From the NCBI RefSeq assembly GCF_013343235.1, contig NZ_CP040094.1:3720501-3784500 (forward strand): DNA of 64,000 bases, written 5' to 3'. This document shows, one piece after another, positions 56,657 through 64,000 of this stretch. The position numbers were made by a program, and so were the translations under genes. This stretch comes from Nostoc sp. TCL240-02. GTDB taxonomy: Bacteria; Cyanobacteriota; Cyanobacteriia; Cyanobacteriales; Nostocaceae. Position 1 is the stretch's first letter; the number at the start of each line of letters is the position of its first letter. Below the pieces are notes generated by a model, which saw only the letters and a program-made list of their open reading frames with translations, made no database searches and was not told the origin of the DNA.

Positions 56657-58201
56657 TCATGGTCTGATAATCTTAGTTGTAACTTGCGGTTTTCCGATCG
56701 CCCTTTGGGTTGATTTCTGACTTTTAACTCCTGCCCAAATGGTAAGTGGTTGTCCAACTTGTTTATACAGTAAGCTTTCTAAAATCACGCCATTATTGTT
56801 GGCGGTGAGAGTTTTATTTGGCTGACGCATAGACTCATAAAAGCCGTTGTACCAACCATCTTTAGAGTTAAGGTTAGCTTGGACGAAATTAAATAACTGC
56901 TGCGTGTAATCAGTATTATAAAGTACGTGCCAGCCGATCGCAGCTTTGGCACTGAGAAATCGCAAATTATTATGTTTTTCTCCGGTATCTGCGATCGTTG
57001 CCCAAGGTTCTCCGTTCACAAACAAGCTACTGTAAACAAAGTATGGAGGACGATCTAAGTTGTCTTCGGTAACGGCGGTTAATTGTTTTGTCGCTTCATA
57101 ACGCCCTACTTGAGCAGCTAAAATCCGATCGGCATAAGCTTTCGGCAAAGCTTGAAACCCAGTTTCAATGCCATCTAAAATATAGGGTTCACTAAGAACG
57201 TAGTTATTGGCTCCAGAGTTTTTATAGTCGCGGCGATCATAAGGAATTCCCTGTCCGTAAAGATCGACAAAGGCAGCATTGGACTGATAATCTAAGGCTT
57301 GTGTAACATTCAAGCCCCAAAGCTTCAGACCATAAGCAGCATAATTCTCATAGCCCAAGCGCCCTTCTTGATTGTATTGTTCTTTGCCTTTAATAACGGC
57401 AGTACCGTACATTTTTCCATTTGTGGTAAGACGCTTAACTTGCCAATGTTTCCAAACGTCTGTAGAAAGCGATCGCAACTGTGGATACTTTGCCTCGACA
57501 ATCTTCAACCAGATTGCCATTCTTCCCAAATCTATAGCTGACCAACCAATTTCTTCGCGTTTTTCTAGTTGACCATAATTAACGGGTACGAGGGTTTTGG
57601 CATTGTAAACTTTGTTGGGTAGTTCCCCTTTATACAATGGCATCAATGCCAGTGTTTTCAACATTTTGCTCATTTTGGCTTCAAATTCAGCCGCAGGCAC
57701 GATATTGAGTTCTCTAGCACTAACTAAAGCTGCGATCGCTGCTGTCTGATCCCACATACTGATAGAGGCAAACCCATCAACGGAATTTACCAAACCAGTT
57801 TCATCATTCCAGTTGCGCTGGAAATATGACCAAGCAATACGTGCCGTTGTCATTTCCTCTGGAGTTAGTTTTCCAACTCCCGGAGCAATGTATGGAATTA
57901 TCGCTACTGTGAGTTGGTTCTTAGGAATAGCTTGACCTGGTAAAACTACAGATTTAGCATCAAGACTGGCAATGATTTCAGCTGCTTCAGCACTAGAGGC
58001 AGGGTTTTGGGGTTTCTTTGGTTGTACCAACTGGCGTGAAGCAGTTTCGGATGTTGAGATTTCCGGTTTTTCTATGGAAGCTTGGGAAAGTTGCTTAGAC
58101 AAACCATTTAAAATTGCGATCGCGATTACAGCCGTAAGTACCCCTCCTACAGAAGCTAGCATGGACAAGTTCTTAGGTGGCGGTTGAAAATCAGAACTCA
58201 T
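56657..58201 (-). CDS. DUF3131-domain protein, membrane-anchored
   Basis: 514 aa. One N-terminal membrane helix (LASVGGVLTAVIAIAILNGL, ~13-32) anchors it, followed by a Ser/Pro linker and one DUF3131 domain (~115-490): AWSYFQRNWNDETGLVNS, MWDQTAAIAALVSAR, GWSAIDLGRMAIWL, GYENYAAYGLKLW and NNNGVILESLLYKQ. Third DUF3131 gene of the region, separated from the others by the toxin-antitoxin and Uma2 genes, which look like later insertions. Domain function unknown; a glycan role is inferred from the neighbours. Confidence 0.83.
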   Translation of the reverse strand: MSSDFQPPPKNLSMLASVGGVLTAVIAIAILNGLSKQLSQASIEKPEISTSETASRQLVQPKKPQNPASSAEAAEIIASLDAKSVVLPGQAIPKNQLTVAIIPYIAPGVGKLTPEEMTTARIAWSYFQRNWNDETGLVNSVDGFASISMWDQTAAIAALVSARELNIVPAAEFEAKMSKMLKTLALMPLYKGELPNKVYNAKTLVPVNYGQLEKREEIGWSAIDLGRMAIWLKIVEAKYPQLRSLSTDVWKHWQVKRLTTNGKMYGTAVIKGKEQYNQEGRLGYENYAAYGLKLWGLNVTQALDYQSNAAFVDLYGQGIPYDRRDYKNSGANNYVLSEPYILDGIETGFQALPKAYADRILAAQVGRYEATKQLTAVTEDNLDRPPYFVYSSLFVNGEPWATIADTGEKHNNLRFLSAKAAIGWHVLYNTDYTQQLFNFVQANLNSKDGWYNGFYESMRQPNKTLTANNNGVILESLLYKQVGQPLTIWAGVKSQKSTQRAIGKPQVTTKIIRP

Positions 58202-58350
58202 ACTGATTAAAGCCTTATTTTATAAGTCAGCGTTGTTTGCGTCGTTTCACCAAATACATTCTTCCCAACTTTGAAATCTAACTAACACCCAGAAGTCCAC
58301 CTGACTACTACAATAAAATAGTCACGCACCCGATCTCTGGAGTTCTAGCA

Positions 58351-58929
58351 GTGGGTTTATTTGATGATTTGAGTCGGTTTTTAGAAAACCGTTTAGAAGA
58401 ATTCTTGCGTAACAATCCACATTTGGAGTTAGAGGCGCTGCTAGAACAGCTGCGTGAGCAAGAAGAAGACACATTAAAGCTGATCGCAGATTTACAATTA
58501 CAAGAGAAGCGATCGCAAGAAGAAATTCTCTCCACCGCTCAAGAAATTCAGCGTTGGCATATCCGTGTTCAAAAAGCCAAAAACGCTAATAGAGAAGATT
58601 TGGCAAGTGCGGCGGGTGAGCGAGAAGCAGCCCTGTTGCGCGAAGGAAATCAGCGCTGGGGACATATGCAAGGGCTGAAAGAACGCATTAACCAATCTCA
58701 AGAACTACTACGAAAAATTCAGCAACGGCGACAAGAGGTTCAAGCTAAAGCAGCCGAAGCACAAACAGCTCGTGATAAAGCACAAACTCAACAGCGTTTT
58801 GAAACCAGTGGCTGGTCAAATAAAACTAGCAGTTATTCTTCTAGTGGGTTTGATGACTTAGAAGAGAAGTTTCGTAGCTGGGAAACCCAAAACGAGTTAG
58901 AACAAATGAAGCGGAATCTAGGGAAATAA
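58351..58929 (+). CDS. TIGR04376 family coiled-coil protein
   Basis: 192 aa, GTG start at 58351. It matches the cyanobacterial TIGR04376 family: GLFDDLSRFLENRLEEFLRN at the N-terminus, then a long coiled coil (~30-145) and a conserved C-terminal FDDLEEKFRSWETQNELEQM (~165-184). The layout resembles a short PspA/IM30-like protein, but no membrane or amphipathic targeting helix is evident. Function not established. Divergent from the DUF3131 gene. Confidence 0.85.
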   Translation: MGLFDDLSRFLENRLEEFLRNNPHLELEALLEQLREQEEDTLKLIADLQLQEKRSQEEILSTAQEIQRWHIRVQKAKNANREDLASAAGEREAALLREGNQRWGHMQGLKERINQSQELLRKIQQRRQEVQAKAAEAQTARDKAQTQQRFETSGWSNKTSSYSSSGFDDLEEKFRSWETQNELEQMKRNLGK

Positions 58930-59601
58930 TCGCATCTTGATAAAAAGGACGCACTGAAATTTATAACTTAAACGCAAATCGTTCAAAAGATTTGGTGATG
59001 TCGGCTCTTAGGGGAATTTTTAGGAGTATCGATTGAAATGGTATAACCAATCGCAGCGCTATATGAAATGCCAATCATGTCTTTCTTTTTGTTTGCATTG
59101 AAATAATGCTAATAAAGTTGATTTTTGAAGAAATGGACACCCGGATTTTTTACCCATGAAAAATCCGGGCAACGCATTGGCTTCTCTAAAGTAATTTTGT
59201 TTTCACCTGATAAAATATCTTTATTACTCCTTATTTTACAAATATTCTGTATTGCTCATAACAATTTTTGCTATTTATTTAATATTAAAAATATTACATA
59301 TTCATACTTACTACAATCATCAAACAATTAAAATCTGGAAATTGTATTTAATTTACTAATCAGGATTTATTTTTCTGATAAAGTTTACTAAAGTCAAGCT
59401 TTACCCCTCTTTGCATTACTACCAAAGCATCGTAATAATACCTAACTTTTCTTGATTAATTATAAACTAGGAGAAGATAGAAAAAATCTTGTATTCTTCA
59501 AAGAGAGCGTGTAATTTAACACATTTTTATCTTCGCTATTTTGTGTTGTTGCCACAGTATTTTCTAAATCTTTTCCATGAGAACTGAGGCAGAGAGAATA
59601 T
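58930..59601. other. Intergenic region with a strong hairpin
   Basis: 670 bases, AT-rich. It contains an 11-bp perfect hairpin: CCCGGATTTTT (59140-59150), an 8-base loop and AAAAATCCGGG (59159-59169). An open frame at 59125-59331 starts within the hairpin and has no protein character. Nothing else recognised. Confidence 0.45.
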
Positions 59602-60162
59602 ATGTTTTTAGACATTTTAGCTAGCCTGCAACGATTGTTTGTAGGTTACATTCCAGCCGCCGTATTGGGTAGTTTTGTTGGATATCTAATAGGCATGAAT
59701 AGCATGATTTATCAACTATTTAGGCTGATATTTCAAATACCACATAGTATCCCTCCTATAGCTTTACTACCTATTGCATTAATAGTGTTTCAAGAGAGCG
59801 ACTCGGCTGCAACTACAGTAGTTTTTCTAGGAACTCTCTGGACGATGATTATTAATACGGCAATTGGTATGCAACATTTTCGTAGGCAGAATAATAACTT
59901 TCGAGTAGCTATATTCCATATATTTCATGCCTTGAAAGTTAGTATTTGGGTAGCCTGGTTTATAGTTATTTCTATAGAAATGTTGACGGGACCAAAAGGA
60001 CTTGGCTTTACTCTCTGGGAAGCTTATAAAGCTGGCAATGCTGATTATATAATTCAGGTGATCCTCTACATTGGTATCATTGGCTTTTTGCTGGATCAGT
60101 TGCTAGATTTTGCAGCTTATATCCTCTCGCAAATGGTTTCAGATGGGAAAAAATCTTCCTAA
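59602..60162 (+). CDS. ABC transporter permease-like protein, short
   Basis: 186 aa, preceded by GAGGCAGAGAG. It resembles the permease subunit of nitrate/sulfonate/taurine-type importers (NrtB/SsuC): RLFVGYIPAAVLGSFVGYLIGM (split; ~12-33), PIALIVF, and TGPKGLGFTLWEAYKAGNADY (~130-149). The normal length is 250-280 aa. The N-terminal helix and the region of the EAA coupling loop (between ~100 and ~115) look shortened. No ATPase or binding-protein gene lies beside it. It may be a degenerate or accessory permease. Confidence 0.7.
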   Translation: MFLDILASLQRLFVGYIPAAVLGSFVGYLIGMNSMIYQLFRLIFQIPHSIPPIALLPIALIVFQESDSAATTVVFLGTLWTMIINTAIGMQHFRRQNNNFRVAIFHIFHALKVSIWVAWFIVISIEMLTGPKGLGFTLWEAYKAGNADYIIQVILYIGIIGFLLDQLLDFAAYILSQMVSDGKKSS

Positions 60163-60228
60163 ATTTTATATAGTACAACACGGCGGAAATAAACCATCCA
60201 TTCCAAATCAATGAAATGCTTACGCTGT

Positions 60229-60262
60229 ATTCATTTTTAATTTTTAATTTTTAATTTTTAAT
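60229..60262. repeat. Short tandem repeat TTTTTAA
   Basis: Four to five copies of a 7-bp unit (ATTTTTA) in a row just after the end of the convergent glycine-rich gene. It is a short tandemly repeated sequence of the kind frequent in Nostoc intergenic DNA; it could also serve as a weak terminator. Confidence 0.6.
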
Positions 60263-61667
60263 TCCGCCTTGCGGTACTAGGTTTGCGGATTGCACCCTGC
60301 CAGCTAATAGTTTGCTTGGCAGAACGTATTCCCAAGAAACGAGTTGCTACGACTTCAATATCAACATTGACACCAGGACGTAAAGCTGAATCAGGAATTT
60401 TGAGCTTGCCTAAAGCTAGAGTAAAACGGTTGTAGTCACGAGTCACAAGTTCGTTGGGAATATCCCCTTCATATTCAGTTTTGTAACTAGAAAAGCCGTA
60501 CAAGTTATCCTGGGCGCGGAATTTGACGCGAAACTGAGTATTAATAGCATCAGATTTCGCTGCCAAATCAACTATTTTTAAGTTGAGGTTTTGTCCTGCT
60601 TCGGCAAACTCTGCTACAGCTAACCGGGTGACATCTTTTTTGGGAATGGCATGGTTAACGGTAAATGTTGTTAAATTAGCTTCATTTTTAATGCTACCAT
60701 CAACCCATAAGTCCTCGGCAAAAGTAACTTCTACTTGTTTGTTGTCATTTAAATTAAGTGTTACAGTTTGATTGCCAAAGCTGGTAATAGGTTGTTTTTC
60801 TTGCCAAACTATTTGAAAAGTTTCTTCTAGACGCTGTTCAAACTCAAGGTAATCATCTGCGATCGCAGAACCAGGCGCAAGTAGAGAAGCTGCACCCTTG
60901 CGAAGATTCCATTTGTTCTTCGAAAGGTTTACTGGTTTGTTTGTCAGTTCCGAAATTGCTAGCTGCACCGTTGGATTATCGCCTGCCAAAGCTTCCTTAC
61001 CATTAACAATACTTAAAGTTCCTAAGCGCCCTTGGCTACCATCGTTACCATCGCTGCCATCTCGCCCATCACTACCGTCACTACATCGATAAACCTTGTC
61101 AGTACACTTATAATCGGGGCTACCGGGAGTTCCTTTGCATGTTTTCACTTCCCAACTCCGTCTGTGACAGCGACAACCCTGCGTACCATTGCCACCTCTA
61201 CCGCCACGTCCACCTTGGCCACCAGTTGCCCGAACGGAAATGTTTCGTAAATCTGCTAAATTGCTGTAATACACTGTGAGGGAACCACCATTTCCACCAT
61301 CTCCTCCCTTACCGCCGTTACCGCCATTGCCACCATTTGGTGCATTTATATCATGGCTGACGTGATCGCGTTGATAACCACAGTCAGGGCGATCGCTATG
61401 TTCCCCGTCTTCCCCATCTTCACCATCTTTACCGGACAAATCAAGATTAACGGGTGAACCATTAACAAAAATGTTTTGGTTTTCACCGCTTCTACCCGAT
61501 CGCCCATCGGTTCCTGTACGTCCATCTCTGCCATTATTTCTGGCTACTCTATAATATTCGTCAGAGGCAACGGCTGGGCATAAAACTGAACCAGAGGCAG
61601 GCAAAAAGCTCGTAAATAAGCAGAATGTCAGCAGTAGTGGCAGCTTACTCCTAAAATCGTTGTGCAT
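60258..61667 (-). CDS. Secreted glycine-rich, collagen-like protein
   Basis: 469 aa with a signal peptide (LPLLLTFCLFTSFLPASG). Residues ~45-215 hold Gly-rich blocks with Gly every third position: GRDGRTGTDGRSGRSG, GKDGEDGEDGE, GGNGGNGGKGGDGGNGG, GGRGGRGGNG and DGSDGRDGSDGNDGSQG. Six Cys cluster between them (QGCRCHRR, VKTCKG, YKCTDKVYRCSD). The remaining ~250 residues form a beta-rich region without repeats. It is likely an extracellular or cell-surface protein; no named family was recognised for the C-terminal part. Confidence 0.75.
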   Translation of the reverse strand: MHNDFRSKLPLLLTFCLFTSFLPASGSVLCPAVASDEYYRVARNNGRDGRTGTDGRSGRSGENQNIFVNGSPVNLDLSGKDGEDGEDGEHSDRPDCGYQRDHVSHDINAPNGGNGGNGGKGGDGGNGGSLTVYYSNLADLRNISVRATGGQGGRGGRGGNGTQGCRCHRRSWEVKTCKGTPGSPDYKCTDKVYRCSDGSDGRDGSDGNDGSQGRLGTLSIVNGKEALAGDNPTVQLAISELTNKPVNLSKNKWNLRKGAASLLAPGSAIADDYLEFEQRLEETFQIVWQEKQPITSFGNQTVTLNLNDNKQVEVTFAEDLWVDGSIKNEANLTTFTVNHAIPKKDVTRLAVAEFAEAGQNLNLKIVDLAAKSDAINTQFRVKFRAQDNLYGFSSYKTEYEGDIPNELVTRDYNRFTLALGKLKIPDSALRPGVNVDIEVVATRFLGIRSAKQTISWQGAIRKPSTARRN

Positions 61668-61754
61668 TTAGTTACACCTAAAACTTTAGTTGAATTATCT
61701 ACTACTGACGCTGACTTTCAGCAATTTGCTCCTTTCTGTTTAGTGATGTGCCTT

Positions 61755-62777
61755 TCAGTTGACTGTTGGGTCGTCATTAACCTTGACAATCAGCTTGCCA
61801 AAATTCTCACCTCGAAGTAAACCGATGAATGCACGAGGAGCGTTTTCTAAACCAATAACTACATCTTCTTTATACTTAAGTTGACCAGACTGTAACCATC
61901 CAAAAACATCACGCAAAAAATCATTAAGCCGATGTTGATAATCGGTAACTAAGAAACCTTTGATTAAAGCTCGTTTGACTAGCAATGGCATTAAATTAGG
62001 CCCTGATGGAGTAGATGTAGCGTTATACTCCGAAATTAAACCTACTAGTGGAATTCTTGCCCCAAGGTTGATCTGCTGCAATACAGTTTCTAAAATCACA
62101 CCTGCTGTATTGTCATAGTAAACATCAATGCCATTAGGTGCAGCTTCTTTGAGTGCTGAATCAAGTTCTTGGGTTTTGCGGTTAATGCCAACATCAAAAC
62201 CTAATTCTTTAACGATATAGTCCCGCTTATCGTCACTCCCGACAATTCCCACGACTCTAGCACCTTTAATTTTGGCAATTTGACCGACTACTGCACCCAC
62301 AGCACCAGAGGCGGCTGAAACCACAACAGTCTCACCTTCTTTCGGTTGGCCGATATCAAGCAAAGCAGCATAAGCAGTCAGACCAGGCATACCCAGTACA
62401 CCTAAGCTATAAGATAAAGGTGCTTGAGTGGGATCAAGTTTACGTAGTGTCTCACCCTTAGATACAGCATAAGTTTGCCAACCGTTATTGCTCAAAACAA
62501 AATCCCCTACTTGAAATTGAGGATGATTTGATTTAATTACTTGGCTGACTGTACCACCCACGATCGCAGAATTCAATTCTACTGATGCAGCATAAGACTC
62601 ACTTGCACTAATGCGACCACGCATATAAGGGTCGAGAGATAGATAAAGGGTGCGGCTAAGAATTTCGCCCTCACCCGGTTCGGGAGTTGGTGTTTCTACT
62701 AAAGCAAAATCACTCTCTTTTGGTTCGCCGACTGGACGGCTTTTGAGGATGATTTGTTTGTTCATTAAATCAGACAT
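61755..62777 (-). CDS. NADP-dependent oxidoreductase (MDR superfamily, CurA-like)
   Basis: 340 aa. Typical of the leukotriene-B4-dehydrogenase-like/CurA subgroup: RTLYLSLDPYMRGRIS (~42-57), the Rossmann glycine motif SAASGAVGAVVGQIA (~154-168) after VLGMPGLTAYAAL, and DVYYDNTAGVIL (~217-228). These enzymes reduce alpha,beta-unsaturated carbonyls with NADPH. No zinc-binding cysteines. The start is either Met1 or Met5 (MNKQIIL). Single gene, cytoplasmic. Confidence 0.9.
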   Translation of the reverse strand: MSDLMNKQIILKSRPVGEPKESDFALVETPTPEPGEGEILSRTLYLSLDPYMRGRISASESYAASVELNSAIVGGTVSQVIKSNHPQFQVGDFVLSNNGWQTYAVSKGETLRKLDPTQAPLSYSLGVLGMPGLTAYAALLDIGQPKEGETVVVSAASGAVGAVVGQIAKIKGARVVGIVGSDDKRDYIVKELGFDVGINRKTQELDSALKEAAPNGIDVYYDNTAGVILETVLQQINLGARIPLVGLISEYNATSTPSGPNLMPLLVKRALIKGFLVTDYQHRLNDFLRDVFGWLQSGQLKYKEDVVIGLENAPRAFIGLLRGENFGKLIVKVNDDPTVN

Positions 62778-63125
62778 CAGTTATTTTCCTCTAAATCAAT
62801 CTGACCAGGAGGAATTTGATTCCGGTTCCCCCCTTTTAAGAGGATGTTTGAAAAGTATTCTTGTAGCAAAATGTTTTAGATCCCCTTCTAAATATTCCTT
62901 AAAAAGGGGGACTTGGATTCCGTTTATCCCTTAAAAATAGGCGTTAGGGAGGATCAATTAAGTGCCTAAAATCGCAGCCGAACACTTTTAAAACAACCTC
63001 TTATACTAATTCTGTATTAAAATGCGCCAAACTATGAAATATAAGTAAGAGAAGGGTAGAACACAAAGGAAGAAAGAGTAAGTCAAAAGATTCGGCGCAG
63101 CCTCATAAAGAAAGTTTGAATATAC
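62778..63125. other. Intergenic region with degenerate CCCCTT/AAGGGG repeat
   Basis: About 350 bases. TTCCCCCCTTTTAAG (62828-62842) and CTTAAAAAGGGGGA (62898-62911) form a long, imperfect stem, a relic of the common Nostoc CCCCCTTAA... repeat. Nothing else recognised. Confidence 0.45.
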
Positions 63126-64000
63126 TTAAAACCTCTGACCTATACCTAAATGCACTTTGCTTTCTCCCTGGTCATTAATGCCATAATCAGCCCGAATTAA
63201 ACCTAGTGGTGAATTTAAGCGGACTCCAGCCCCATAACCAAAACCATAGCCGGGTTTGTCTCGCACACCCGCAGGATCTCCTAATACAGTATCACCTGAG
63301 CCTAAGTCTGAAGCAAAGTCGGCAAATAATACACCCCCTACGATTGGTAAAACTGGAAAACGATATTCAGCAGAAGCTAAGACATAACTGCGACCACTTC
63401 CCACATCACCGGAATCGTAACCGCGCACTGAATTAGAACCACCTAAGTTAAAGCTTTCATAAGGCGGTAAATTACCAACAACAGTACCAGCTTGCAGGTT
63501 CACAGCAAAGACTTGTGGCTGTTTGCTGTTAAATAACTGTACTGGTAGATATTGGCTGTAATTGGCTTTGAGGCGATTGAGGGAAATATTACCTTGACCT
63601 ATAGGTATAGATTGTTCTGTACTCAAACTCAGAACGGAACCTTGAGTTGGGTTGAGGGGATTATCTCGTTGGTCTTTTGTGGCGGTGAAGGATACGGTAG
63701 TTAGGTCATCAACACCAGTTCCACTGACAGAGAGGGGATTGCCTTGAGCGTCAGTTGGAGTAATATTACCTTGGCGATCGCGAATACTAGTTCGGGTATA
63801 GTTTAATCCTAATGAGGTATTCCAGTTGTCAATTGGTCGCTGTAAGCTGACACTCCCACCAATTTGACCTTCCCGCACTTTGTCGCCGTTAGCTAGCTTA
63901 ATCTTGTCATCAAAGGTTTCCGAAAGTTCCCGATTACGAAAACCATTCACAGTGTACCCCAAGCGATCGGGGTTTGTTGCCCGATAAGGACTGACAAATT
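63126..64000 (-). CDS. Omp85-family outer-membrane protein, C-terminal barrel, cut by window edge
   Basis: At least 291 codons, open to the window edge (FVSPYRATNPDRLGYTVNGF precedes the part first visible as a possible start). It is the C-terminal beta-barrel of a BamA/Toc75-like Omp85 protein: alternating strands, DQRDNPLNPTQGSVL, the L6 loop motif SVRGYDSGDVG (~170-180 of the visible part) and a final strand ending in Phe. Such proteins insert barrel proteins into the outer membrane; POTRA domains would lie outside the window. Confidence 0.9.
   Translation of the reverse strand, partial: FVSPYRATNPDRLGYTVNGFRNRELSETFDDKIKLANGDKVREGQIGGSVSLQRPIDNWNTSLGLNYTRTSIRDRQGNITPTDAQGNPLSVSGTGVDDLTTVSFTATKDQRDNPLNPTQGSVLSLSTEQSIPIGQGNISLNRLKANYSQYLPVQLFNSKQPQVFAVNLQAGTVVGNLPPYESFNLGGSNSVRGYDSGDVGSGRSYVLASAEYRFPVLPIVGGVLFADFASDLGSGDTVLGDPAGVRDKPGYGFGYGAGVRLNSPLGLIRADYGINDQGESKVHLGIGQRF

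Noticed and set aside
59125..59331. Open frame of 68 codons
   Set aside because: It starts in a perfect hairpin and has low-complexity AT-rich composition with no family signal.

Overview
The window looks like chromosomal DNA of a filamentous, probably heterocyst-forming cyanobacterium of the Nostoc/Nostocales type. The basis is the very frequent HIP1 octamer GCGATCGC, a GC content of roughly 40%, the typical cyanobacterial gene families (group 2 sigma factor, CtpB-type S41 protease, TIGR04376, DUF3131, Lin0512, Uma2, DUF559, TPR-CHAT proteins, Omp85) and the many short dispersed repeats and IS remnants between genes. No tRNA, rRNA, CRISPR array or prophage was seen.

Layout. 0-11.3 kb: envelope and stress genes (YdcF-like, CtpB, a GT2 glycosyltransferase), an exported TPR-CHAT gene split by an IS5-like element, a ureidoglycolate-lyase-like gene, a group 2 sigma factor and small or decayed genes. 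11.9-24.4 kb: one co-directional exopolysaccharide cluster of ten genes (Wzc-like chain-length regulator/BY-kinase, Wzx flippase, Wzy polymerase/ligase, six glycosyltransferase-like proteins and a WecG/TagA enzyme), followed by a convergent GH10 xylanase. 24.5-37.8 kb: housekeeping and signalling (deoxyhypusine-synthase-like protein, orphan ParA, an amino-acid-permease/PAS/GGDEF/EAL fusion tail-to-tail with a histidine decarboxylase, IleRS). 37.9-45.1 kb: a repeat-rich accessory zone with a HIP1 minisatellite, a DUF559 nuclease gene bracketed by repeats, and a three-gene CHAT operon hit by an ISKra4-type element. 46.0-58.2 kb: a second polysaccharide region (PIG-L deacetylase, BcsA-like synthase without PilZ, three DUF3131 proteins carrying four domains, a GH26-like protein) with a VapBC-type pair and a Uma2 gene inside it. 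58.3-64 kb: a TIGR04376 protein, a short ABC permease, a secreted glycine-rich protein, an oxidoreductase and the C-terminal part of an Omp85 barrel.

Main discovery candidate: the operon at 39.1-44.6 kb encodes a TPR-CHAT predicted protease, a small linker protein and a protein with a C-terminal two-helix membrane hairpin, which suggests a protease plus membrane-effector conflict system. The effector gene is interrupted exactly in its second membrane helix by a 1166-bp IS with a perfect 9-bp target duplication; removing the IS restores the helix and the stop codon in frame. The other CHAT gene of the window (3.4-7.4 kb) is split just after its signal peptide by a different, TA-flanked IS, and is also restored in frame when that IS is removed. 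A 167-bp MITE with perfect 20-bp terminal inverted repeats and a 9-bp target duplication, and a DUF559 unit ending in the same inverted repeats, are further mobile structures that can be read directly.
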